Of a stretch of 9,954 nt of DNA, positions 1 through 5,760 are shown piece after piece. The stretch is from Akkermansiaceae bacterium (GTDB taxonomy: Bacteria; Verrucomicrobiota; Verrucomicrobiia; Verrucomicrobiales; Akkermansiaceae): the NCBI GenBank assembly GCA_023301335.1, contig JALZVA010000169.1, positions 1 to 9,954 of the forward strand. Direction: 5' to 3'. Both the position numbers and the translations under genes were made by a program. Position 1 is the first letter of the stretch. Every line of letters starts with the position of its first letter. The notes beneath the pieces are model-generated. The model ran no database searches. It saw nothing but the letters and a program-made list of their open reading frames with translations, and was not told where the DNA came from.

Positions 1-141
1 AAAAATAGCCTTAAAAGGTTTCCCCACTTCAGCTTTGTTCACACTGGAGAGTAACTCCACTGTTGGAGATGCCTGTGCCAGAACCTGCGTCTGGGCACAG
101 AGAAGAGCGAGAAGGGTGATAAAAAGACTGAGTGATTTCAT
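1..141 (-). CDS. N-terminal fragment of an exported protein, possibly DsbD-like
   Basis: Reading leftwards from an ATG at 141, 47 codons stay open to the window edge, so only the N-terminus is present. It begins with a classic Sec signal peptide: K2, a hydrophobic core of about residues 4-15 (LSLFITLLALLC) and a probable cleavage site near A-Q-A at residues 22-24. The mature part starts with the pattern ELLSSVNKAEVGKPFKAIF. That resembles the opening strands of the periplasmic N-terminal domain of DsbD-family thiol:disulfide interchange proteins, where E-L-L, V and G-x-P-F recur. BatD-type proteins start in a similar way, so this is only a hint. The gene is absent from the six-frame list because it is short. 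Confidence is high that this is a real exported-protein start and low for the family. Confidence 0.6.
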   Translation of the reverse strand, partial: MKSLSLFITLLALLCAQTQVLAQASPTVELLSSVNKAEVGKPFKAIF

Positions 142-305
142 AAAGTGCTTGGTTGAGTGACTGGACGGTAGTGCCGGAAAAGACTGAGGAAAGGATTAAA
201 TGCTCTTTCCACTAATAGTAAACGTCTTTAAGAGCTAAATTATTCCATATTTTTTTTAAATAATTCTTTGATCGACTGTCCCCGGTTTTTTTAGATAAGG
301 GGGGT
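142..305. other. Divergent intergenic region with AT-rich core
   Basis: This 164-base gap separates two genes pointing outwards, so it must carry promoters for both. Its centre (about 225-275) is strongly AT-rich, including an eight-T run and a loose inverted repeat AATTATT/AATAATT around that run. I could not pick out a convincing -35/-10 pair on either strand. Confidence 0.35.
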
Positions 306-767
306 ATGCAAGCACAACAATGCATATGCGGTAGCACCGTGTCTGAGGAAGACTGCTGCCGTCGAACCATGGAGCAGGGCGCAAGGACCCCTGAGGAATT
401 GATGCGTTCTCGCTACGTGGCGTTTGTTAAAAAAGATGTAGAGTATCTACTAAAGACCACACATCCCGATTTACTCGAACCAGGTTTCAGAGAGGAGCTG
501 GAGTTGGAATTTGAGAGGAATACATGGCTGAGCTTGCGTATTCTAGAGGCCTCTCAGCCCAGTGGAGGAGCCGGCTATGTGGAATTTGTTGCCTATAGCA
601 AACAAGGTGCCTGTGCCGCTGAGCTGCATGAGCGTTCTAAGTTTCTATACGAAGATGGACGTTGGCTGTACCACAGTGGGAAGATACTTCCGGCCTATAA
701 AATAGGGAGGAATGAACCTTGTTGGTGCGGTAGTGGTAAAAAAATTAAACACTGCCACCGTATTTAG
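306..767 (+). CDS. ychJ: YchJ-like SEC-C motif protein (UPF0225 family)
   Basis: The protein has 153 residues, the usual size for the YchJ/UPF0225 family. It shows the family plan: an N-terminal cysteine cluster (C6-x-C8-G-S, C17-C18), then the family signature ELMRSRYVAF at residues 31-40 followed by D-x-x-YLLxTxHP. A central domain of NTF2-like type is expected from the family. A textbook SEC-C zinc motif closes the protein (GRNEPCWCGSGKKIKHCH, residues 134-151; ligands C139, C141, C150 and H151). SEC-C motifs bind zinc and occur at the end of SecA, where they contact SecB, but the job of YchJ proteins is not established. The start at 306 is supported by the best ribosome binding site in the window, AAGGGGGG just upstream. 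The family assignment is secure, the function unknown. Confidence 0.92.
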   Translation: MQAQQCICGSTVSEEDCCRRTMEQGARTPEELMRSRYVAFVKKDVEYLLKTTHPDLLEPGFREELELEFERNTWLSLRILEASQPSGGAGYVEFVAYSKQGACAAELHERSKFLYEDGRWLYHSGKILPAYKIGRNEPCWCGSGKKIKHCHRI

Positions 768-776
768 CTGGCTAAA
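763..776. repeat. Inverted repeat joining two convergent stop codons
   Basis: The stop codons of the ychJ-like gene (TAG, 765-767) and of serB (TAG on the minus strand, 772-774) lie symmetrically in the perfect inverted repeat TTTAGC-TG-GCTAAA. The loop is only two bases, and no T-run follows on either strand, so it is not a standard intrinsic terminator. Confidence 0.4.
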
Positions 777-1410
777 GAATGCCTAGCTCTAGGAGCTGAT
801 CGAGGCGTGTGATGAAGAACTCCGCATTCGCTTTCACCTTTTCTCTTGGCGTGTATCCGCCGAAGCCGACGAAATGACTCACTTCAGTATGGGTCTCTAG
901 GTCTGAAACGCCGTCTCCGACCATGATCGTGGCACTAGGCTGAAACTCCTCTTTGAGGGCTTTAATGATCTCTGGTTTCCCCCCATTGTAAGTAGTCGGG
1001 TAAGTGTCATCGAAGGAAGCGTAGCTACCGTCTGCGTTGAAGTGAAGTGGGACGGCTTCGACACGATCGATCCCTAGATACTCAGCGAGAGGTTCGATGA
1101 TGACTTTAAATCCTCCTGAGAGGATGATCGGTGTCCAGCCTTGCTCCCTGAGCGTATTAAGAGTTTGCTTAGCACTTGGCTCCACGGTGTCGATATACTG
1201 CTGAGCTACGGTTTCTACATCCTGAGTGCTAGGGCTGATGATCGCTAACCGCTTGGCAAAGACCTCATCAATGTTGACCTCGCCATTCATCGCGGCATGG
1301 GTCAGAGCCTCCACTTTTTCAAAGGCTTCTGGGCCAGCAAGGCGGGCGAGTTCGTCAATGCCTTCAATAGCGCTGAGGGTGGAATCACAGTCAAATACAA
1401 TGAGCTTCAT
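772..1410 (-). CDS. serB: Phosphoserine phosphatase, HAD superfamily (SerB-type)
   Basis: It hydrolyses O-phosphoserine to L-serine and phosphate, the last step of serine synthesis, in the cytoplasm. All four HAD motifs are visible: DxDST with nucleophile D7 and acid/base D9, S98-G-G in motif II, K145 in motif III and GDGVSD at 165-170 in motif IV. The segment MNGEVNIDEVFAKRL (41-55) matches the substrate-recognition cap of phosphoserine phosphatases, with the conserved M, F and R. The 212-residue length suits the compact form lacking an N-terminal ACT domain. I chose ATG at 1410 because the family begins with MK-hydrophobic-FDCDST; the frame extends five codons to a TTG at 1425. No Shine-Dalgarno sequence precedes it. 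It converges on the ychJ-like gene and diverges from pyrH. A related small-molecule HAD phosphatase is the main alternative. Confidence 0.87.
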   Translation of the reverse strand: MKLIVFDCDSTLSAIEGIDELARLAGPEAFEKVEALTHAAMNGEVNIDEVFAKRLAIISPSTQDVETVAQQYIDTVEPSAKQTLNTLREQGWTPIILSGGFKVIIEPLAEYLGIDRVEAVPLHFNADGSYASFDDTYPTTYNGGKPEIIKALKEEFQPSATIMVGDGVSDLETHTEVSHFVGFGGYTPREKVKANAEFFITRLDQLLELGIL

Positions 1411-1532
1411 AGGTAGGTTTTGCAAAAGTGTTCATACATGGTCAACGGGTGATCCTGACAGTAAAGAAAAACTTTCTGCGATTTCTCTTTCCAAGCAGAA
1501 CGAAGTGTTGTTTTTTGGGGACTACCTGCACT
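1411..1532. promoter_or_regulatory. Divergent serB/pyrH intergenic region with TTTTGCAAAA palindrome
   Basis: These 122 bases separate serB and pyrH, which are transcribed away from each other, so promoters for both are expected here. A perfect 10-base palindrome TTTTGCAAAA lies at 1418-1427, seven bases before the serB start codon, where it could act as an operator or simply be chance. I see no convincing promoter hexamers. GGGGA at 1517-1521 is the only purine-rich stretch near the pyrH start. Confidence 0.3.
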
Positions 1533-2267
1533 ATGAGCATCTCTAGAAATTTCAAACGTGTTGTCCTCAAGCTAAGTGGCGAAGCCCTTCGTGAGGAAAA
1601 TTCCAAGGATAATATTTCACCTGAAATTGTGGGTCGAATTGCCTCGGAGATCAAAGCCGCTCACGATACGGGAGTAGAAATCGCTATCGTTGTTGGCGGA
1701 GGGAATTTTTGGCGAGGTGCCGCTGCTAGCGCACGCGGGATGGATCGCCCGACAGCAGACTATGTAGGGATGATGGCGACGGTGATGAACGCCCTCGCTG
1801 TCCAAGCTTCATTAGAAGAAGTAGGAGTCCCCACGATTGTTCAATCTGCGATCGAGATGAAAAATGTCGCAGAACCATTCATCAGAAGAAAAGCAACACG
1901 CCTCTTATCTGAGAAAAATGTAGTGATTTTTGCCGCAGGGATAGGCAGCCCATTCTTTTCTACGGATACGACTGCTGCACTACGCGCAAGCGAGATGGGT
2001 GCTGATGCTATCTTTAAAGCCACAATGGTTGACGGAGTGTATGAAGCAGACCCACGCACGCATCCAGAAGCGAAGCGATACGAGGAAGTCACATTCCAAA
2101 CCTGCATCAGTAAGCAGCTAAAAGTCATGGATTCTACAGCCTTCAGCCTCTGTATGGACAATGATATTCCGATTGTGATCTTTGATATCGGAGAGCATGG
2201 AAATATCACAAAAGCCTTGGGTGGAGGTGAGGTCGGCACAGCAGTGCACGCCAACGCAAAAAATTAA
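1533..2267 (+). CDS. pyrH: UMP kinase (uridylate kinase)
   Basis: It phosphorylates UMP to UDP with ATP in the cytoplasm, feeding UTP and CTP synthesis. The 244-residue protein carries the bacterial amino-acid-kinase-fold signatures: KLSGEAL at 13-19 (phosphate-binding lysine), GGGNFWRG at 55-62, D71 and D77 in the UMP-binding stretch, the GIGSPFFSTDTTAALRA strand at 136-152, ADAIFKATMVDGVYEADP at 157-174 and MDSTAF at 199-204. The frame is open upstream to a GTG at 1428, but those 35 codons look unlike any UMP kinase, whereas ATG 1533 gives the normal length and a normal N-terminus (MSISRNFKRVVLKLSGEAL). It lies 23 bases before frr, the common pyrH-frr arrangement; the usual upstream partner tsf is replaced by divergent serB. 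Bacterial UMP kinases are typically controlled allosterically by GTP and UTP. Confidence 0.97.
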   Translation: MSISRNFKRVVLKLSGEALREENSKDNISPEIVGRIASEIKAAHDTGVEIAIVVGGGNFWRGAAASARGMDRPTADYVGMMATVMNALAVQASLEEVGVPTIVQSAIEMKNVAEPFIRRKATRLLSEKNVVIFAAGIGSPFFSTDTTAALRASEMGADAIFKATMVDGVYEADPRTHPEAKRYEEVTFQTCISKQLKVMDSTAFSLCMDNDIPIVIFDIGEHGNITKALGGGEVGTAVHANAKN

Positions 2268-2290
2268 TTTTAAAAACGAAACGAGATAAA

Positions 2291-2857
2291 ATGGACGCAG
2301 AAAACGCAAGATTAGAAGCCGAGGAGGCAATGCACGCAGCTATTGAGTGGCTGAATGCTGAATTCGCTACAGTAAGAACAGGAAAAGCATCCCCAACTTT
2401 GATCGAAAATATCGATGTGGAAGTGAAGTCTTACGGCTCCCGCATGAAGTTAAAAGGACTCGCTGTCATCAGCACCCCAGAGCCACGGATGCTCATGGTG
2501 AACCCATTCGACCCGAGCACACTCGAAGATATTGACAAAGCGATTCGTGAGGCTCAGTTAGGCTTTAACCCTGTTAATGAGGGAAAGCAGCTCCGTTTAC
2601 CTATCCCAGAACTCACAGAGGAACGCCGTAAAGAAATGGTCAAACGTGTCAAAGGTATCTGTGAAGATGCTAAAGTCAGAACACGTGGCGCAAGAAAGCA
2701 AGGGATGGACATGAGTAAAAAACTGAAGGGCGATAACATCCTTACGGAAGATTCTCAACGCGACTTTGATGCAGGAATCCAAGAAATGACGGATAAGACC
2801 GTGAAAGAAATTGATGCGGCAACGGAAGCTAAAGAAAAAGAAATCATGACCGTTTAG
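2291..2857 (+). CDS. frr: Ribosome recycling factor
   Basis: Together with EF-G it splits post-termination ribosomes into subunits. At 188 residues it has the normal length. The three-helix-bundle domain contributes ATVRTGKASPTLIENIDVEV (26-45), and the beta domain gives STPEPRMLMVNPFDPS (61-76) and GKQLRLPIPELTEERR (98-113). The arginine cluster on the long helix, essential in E. coli around R132, appears here as RGARK (132-136), which aligns without gaps to E. coli RNVRR, so R135 takes the place of R132. The C-terminus ends in the typical AKEKEIMTV. It follows pyrH by 23 bases and is almost certainly co-transcribed; a strong intrinsic terminator follows. Only a weak GAG precedes the start codon. 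Confidence 0.97.
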   Translation: MDAENARLEAEEAMHAAIEWLNAEFATVRTGKASPTLIENIDVEVKSYGSRMKLKGLAVISTPEPRMLMVNPFDPSTLEDIDKAIREAQLGFNPVNEGKQLRLPIPELTEERRKEMVKRVKGICEDAKVRTRGARKQGMDMSKKLKGDNILTEDSQRDFDAGIQEMTDKTVKEIDAATEAKEKEIMTV

Positions 2858-2884
2858 GGTAGATTTCTTACATATTTCTATGAG

Positions 2885-2918
2885 ATGCCCGTATTGTTAG
2901 CCAATACGGGTATTTTTT
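2885..2918 (+). terminator. Intrinsic terminator of pyrH-frr
   Basis: The stem ATGCCCGTATTG (2885-2896) pairs with CAATACGGGTAT (2902-2913) over 12 pairs, with one G-U pair. The loop is TTAGC, and the right arm runs into a T-tract (2913-2918). It begins 28 bases after the frr stop codon. Confidence 0.93.
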
Positions 2919-2967
2919 ATAAAGATCGTCTGAAAACGATGATGCTACGCGACAGTTCGGGATAACA

Positions 2968-2993
2968 TTTCAAAAAAATCTTATTTTTTGAAA
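2968..2993. repeat. AT-rich perfect hairpin upstream of the peptidase gene
   Basis: TTTCAAAAAA (2968-2977) pairs perfectly with TTTTTTGAAA (2984-2993) around the loop ATCTTA. It lies about 45 bases before the next start codon, in the probable promoter or leader region. With only one G-C pair it would be weak as RNA; an intrinsically bent promoter element or protein site is equally possible. Confidence 0.4.
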
Positions 2994-3036
2994 AATTCTG
3001 CTGGAATTCTCTTTTTCCAAGGGTAAAAGCCCTTCT

Positions 3037-3675
3037 ATGAATTCTAAATTGGCTACGCTGCCTGACCAAAATGCTTCTGAGCAGGATGAGCAGCCTCGTC
3101 TTTTTATGAAACGCCGCAGTTTTGTTGGACTGATCACCTTCTCCGCCGCCGCAGTGATGACTGGAATAGAGCAGGCACACGCCGGTCTTTTCTATAGCAC
3201 GAAGCCAGTTGAGGGGATCCCCGATGAATGGGTGAAAAAAAAGGGCACTGATGTGCTCCGCTATGCGAACTATATTAAAGGCTTAAAGCTTAAAAATATT
3301 TCTCCTTACGCAGTGCTTAAACCGCATTTTAAAACACGCGGAAGTATTTCAAATTCCTTGCCACCACGTTATATGTGGAAGCGTCTTGGAGACACCTTGA
3401 AGGTCTTAGACAGACTCGCCTATGAGCTAAATTCACCAGTGAAAGAGCTCCTCTCTATTTACCGTAGCCCTAGATATAATAGATCTTGTGGCGGCCGCTC
3501 AAAATCACAGCACATGGAAAACCGTGCGATTGATGTGAAATTCACACGTGTCAGTTCTTACACAGCAGCACGGAAGGCAAAGCAACTACGTGATAAAGGA
3601 TACTTCAAAGGAGGAGTGGGAACCTACTCTAGCTTCCTCCACATAGACACACGTGGATCGAACGCCACTTGGTAG
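3037..3675 (+). CDS. Tat-exported YcbK/MepK-like murein peptidase (M15/DUF882)
   Basis: The C-terminal half matches the DUF882 / peptidase M15 group that includes E. coli MepK (YcbK), a zinc-dependent murein endopeptidase of the periplasm. The Y-R-S-P-x-x-N motif is at 142-148, the zinc motif SQHMENRAID at 157-166 supplies H159 and D166, and the family's closing GGVGTYSSFLHIDTRG (192-207) supplies H202. The N-terminus carries a twin-arginine signal, KRRSFVGLITF (25-35), a small hydrophobic stretch and an AHA cleavage site near residue 49, as in Tat-exported MepK. ATG 3037 gives a 24-residue leader before the twin arginines; ATG 3106, directly before them, is a plausible alternative, and neither has a clear Shine-Dalgarno. 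The expected role is cleaving peptidoglycan crosslinks during growth; the exact bond cut cannot be read from the sequence. Confidence 0.85.
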   Translation: MNSKLATLPDQNASEQDEQPRLFMKRRSFVGLITFSAAAVMTGIEQAHAGLFYSTKPVEGIPDEWVKKKGTDVLRYANYIKGLKLKNISPYAVLKPHFKTRGSISNSLPPRYMWKRLGDTLKVLDRLAYELNSPVKELLSIYRSPRYNRSCGGRSKSQHMENRAIDVKFTRVSSYTAARKAKQLRDKGYFKGGVGTYSSFLHIDTRGSNATW

Positions 3676-3704
3676 TAGCCTCTAAAAGCATCGTAAATTT
3701 CAAT

Positions 3705-3739
3705 AGCTCAGTGTAATTATAGCATTGAGCTTCTTTTTT
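3705..3739 (+). terminator. Terminator-like hairpin between peptidase and CYTH genes
   Basis: AGCTCAGTG (3705-3713) pairs with CATTGAGCT (3723-3731) over nine pairs with one G-U, around a nine-base loop. A T-rich tail follows (TCTTTTTT, 3732-3739). It begins 29 bases after the peptidase stop and fits as its terminator, but its tail ends only five bases before the CYTH start codon. Confidence 0.8.
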
Positions 3740-3744
3740 AAAAG

Positions 3745-4212
3745 ATGGCAAAAGAAATTGAGCACAAATTCCTCATTGCTTCAGATCATTGGAGGGAAAA
3801 TGCCAGCACAGGCATACTGTACGCACAGGCCTATCTCTCTGATGGAGCGGCTACAGTGCGAGTAAGGATAGCTGGTGAAAAAGGCTACCTTACGGTAAAA
3901 GGCGTAAGTGTGAATATTTCTAGAGAGGAATACGAATACGAGATACCCCAGGCAGACGCTCGTGAGATGATAGAGCGTTTAGCCATCAGTGCAGTAGTAG
4001 AAAAAACCCGTTACCTCTGTGAAGTAGCGGGTAAAACCTGGGAAATAGACGTGTTTCACGGGGAAAATGAAGGCCTTGTAGTGGCTGAGATAGAGCTTAC
4101 ATCAGAAAACGAGCCGTTTGAGCTACCTGACTGGGCGGGAGCCTGCGTGACCACAGACTATCGCTACGCGAACTCTAATCTCGCCAAAGTTCCCTTTTCC
4201 CAGTGGACGTAG
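3745..4212 (+). CDS. CYTH domain protein, probable inorganic triphosphatase
   Basis: The 155 residues are a single CYTH domain, the tunnel fold of bacterial triphosphatases and class IV adenylate cyclases. The defining ExExK motif is E4-I-E6-H-K8 at the extreme N-terminus, which fixes the start at 3745. Further tunnel residues follow: R39 and R41 (TVRVRI), K52 (LTVKG), the acidic strand REEYEYEI (60-67), K87 and R89 (VEKTRY), E100 and D102 (WEIDVF), E115 and E117 (VAEIEL), and the closing YRYANSNLA (139-147). Short CYTH proteins of this size mostly hydrolyse tripolyphosphate or nucleoside triphosphates with a divalent metal, so triphosphatase is the likeliest activity. No CHAD domain is attached or encoded nearby. 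A terminator-like hairpin directly precedes the start, so its transcription is unclear. Confidence 0.87.
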   Translation: MAKEIEHKFLIASDHWRENASTGILYAQAYLSDGAATVRVRIAGEKGYLTVKGVSVNISREEYEYEIPQADAREMIERLAISAVVEKTRYLCEVAGKTWEIDVFHGENEGLVVAEIELTSENEPFELPDWAGACVTTDYRYANSNLAKVPFSQWT

Positions 4213-4412
4213 AACCACGCTTAGCGGTGACTAGCAGCATTCTCGCACGCGGCTTTCTTAATACAAGGGCGGCCATTTAAATATTAGTGACTATTTGTGT
4301 CCATTCGCGCTTTTCAGCCCTGGTGAGGTGAGCCGGAGTCATTATTAAGGTTTTTTGCTGGATTTTAAGGTATTAACTGGAAAGCTCAGAGCACTGCTAG
4401 CTAGCAGATTTT
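4213..4412 (+). promoter_or_regulatory. Intergenic region ahead of trkA
   Basis: No gene or RNA is recognisable in these 200 bases. Two copies of TTAAGGT (4345-4351 and 4365-4371) start exactly 20 bases apart, about two helical turns, which could be a repressor or activator site or chance. A perfect palindrome follows at 4394-4407. I see no clear terminator for the CYTH gene and no convincing promoter hexamers. Confidence 0.35.
4394..4407. repeat. Perfect 14-base palindrome touching the trkA start
   Basis: CTGCTAGCTAGCAG is its own reverse complement. It ends five bases before the trkA ATG, exactly where a ribosome binding site would be, and no Shine-Dalgarno is present. It may be an operator for a dimeric regulator or a translation-controlling hairpin. 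Confidence 0.6.
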
Positions 4413-5759
4413 ATGAGAATTATCGTTCTTGGAGCAGGGGAAATTGGGAGGCACATTGCCACGTCATTATCGAAAATGGCGCATAGCATCGTGGTAATTG
4501 AAACGGATGAAGAAATCGTCCAAGAACTTGAGGAGCTACTAGACGCTCGCGTCTTACAAGGGAACGGCACCAGCGTAGAGACCTTACTCGAAGCCGGGAC
4601 GGGAGAGAGTGACCTCTTCATAGCACTCACCAGCTCAAATGAGAATAACGTGATGGCATGCTCGCTGGCAAAGAAGCTTGGAGCTAAAAAAGTCATCGCC
4701 CGTGTACACCCAGGCCTTCAGCGAGAGGAATGGCTCTTTGATTATCGTGGCCATTTTGGGATAGACCATATTCTAAGCTCAGAACGTCTCAGTGCCATTG
4801 AACTTTCAAAATTTGTTAGAAATCCAGAGTCCTTAGTCGTCGAAGAAATTGCACGCGGAAGGATTGAGCTTCAGCAAGTCATCGTCAGTAAAGATAGTGA
4901 TGCAGTGGGTTGTAGTTTAAAAGATCTCAAGGCCCCAGAACGCACTAGAGTGGCGGTGATCTCACGTGGAGGTGAGCATACCGTACCAGGAGCGGAGGAG
5001 AAACTACAAGGCGGAGACCTCGTGACCATCTTTGGAGAACCAAGAAAACTTAGAAAACTAGCAAGGCGACTTCAAAATTCTCAAAAAAGAGAAGACGCTC
5101 TGCGCGTAGTGATTTTTGGAGGTGGCGAATATGGATTTTCCTTAGCACAGATGTTAGAGAGCTGGGACTGTAAGGTGCGGATCTTTGAAAAAGACCAAAA
5201 CCGTGCGTTGGAGTTGACGGACCGACTCTCAGATACCGTGGTGCTAAATGCTGACGGCACGTACTTAGCCGAGCTTGAGGAAGAGCAAGTAGGGGATGCC
5301 GATTTCTTTGTCGCAGCCAGTGGCAGTGACGAGGATAATGTCATGACCTGCTTACAGGCGAATAACCTCGGCACCAAGAATTGCCTCACTTTGATTCACC
5401 GCACAGACTACGCTAATGCGATCAGTTCTAGTGGCCGCCACTTCGGTGTCCTTGCCGCAGTCAGTCCGCGTGAGGCCACTTTGCGGGATATTGAGCGCTT
5501 TATCACCTCAGATAAATTCCATGTCGTGAAGACATTGGATGCAGGACAGGTGATCGAGACTCAGGTAGAGCGCGGCGCCCTCGTTTGCGGTCGGATGGTA
5601 CATGAAATAGAATGGCCAGAAGGCTGCGTACTTGTCGCCAGAATGCAGGGTGTGCATGCCACGGTTCCCGGGCCAGAGGATAGCCTGGAAACAAATGATA
5701 CAGTGTATGCTATGGTCACTAAAAAGGCGTTGAAGCCGTTCTTAAAACTGGTCAAATAA
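4413..5759 (+). CDS. trkA: Trk potassium uptake regulator TrkA
   Basis: This cytoplasmic, membrane-associated subunit gates the TrkH potassium channel in response to bound nucleotides (NAD(H), ATP/ADP). At 448 residues it has the usual length and the duplicated architecture. The first Rossmann RCK-N domain (1 to about 125) has GAGEIG at 7-12, the acidic ribose-binding E30 and VLQGNGT at 47-53. An RCK-C domain spans about 140-215. The second RCK-N domain (230 to about 350) has GGGEYG at 236-241, E259 and VVLNADGT at 276-283, followed by a second RCK-C (about 365-445). Both nucleotide sites keep their glycines and acidic residue, so both should bind. The stop lies one base before the trkH start, implying an operon and coupled translation. 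A 14-base palindrome abuts the start codon, which lacks a Shine-Dalgarno. Confidence 0.95.
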   Translation: MRIIVLGAGEIGRHIATSLSKMAHSIVVIETDEEIVQELEELLDARVLQGNGTSVETLLEAGTGESDLFIALTSSNENNVMACSLAKKLGAKKVIARVHPGLQREEWLFDYRGHFGIDHILSSERLSAIELSKFVRNPESLVVEEIARGRIELQQVIVSKDSDAVGCSLKDLKAPERTRVAVISRGGEHTVPGAEEKLQGGDLVTIFGEPRKLRKLARRLQNSQKREDALRVVIFGGGEYGFSLAQMLESWDCKVRIFEKDQNRALELTDRLSDTVVLNADGTYLAELEEEQVGDADFFVAASGSDEDNVMTCLQANNLGTKNCLTLIHRTDYANAISSSGRHFGVLAAVSPREATLRDIERFITSDKFHVVKTLDAGQVIETQVERGALVCGRMVHEIEWPEGCVLVARMQGVHATVPGPEDSLETNDTVYAMVTKKALKPFLKLVK

Positions 5760-5760
5760 C

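Noticed and set aside
1411..1425. Five-codon serB extension from a TTG start
   Set aside because: The ATG at 1410 gives the standard MK-hydrophobic-FDCDST start; the TTG adds MQNLP with no supporting ribosome binding site.
1428..1532. In-frame 35-codon N-terminal extension of pyrH from a GTG
   Set aside because: UMP kinases begin shortly before the KLSGEAL strand; the extension is rich in Arg, Phe and Cys, matches nothing expected, and would overlap the serB upstream region.
1226..1546. Open frame on the plus strand over serB
   Set aside because: It lies opposite the conserved serB coding region, and its translation is Ser/Ala-rich with no domain, as expected of a shadow.
1841..2254. 137-codon minus-strand frame inside pyrH
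   Set aside because: It sits wholly within a gene with unmistakable UMP kinase motifs and has no recognisable domain.
3018..3033. AAGGG-TAAAAG-CCCTT hairpin just before the peptidase start
   Set aside because: Five pairs with a six-base loop is small enough to be chance; it could hide the only AAGGG, but spacing to the ATG is too long for that to be a good ribosome site.
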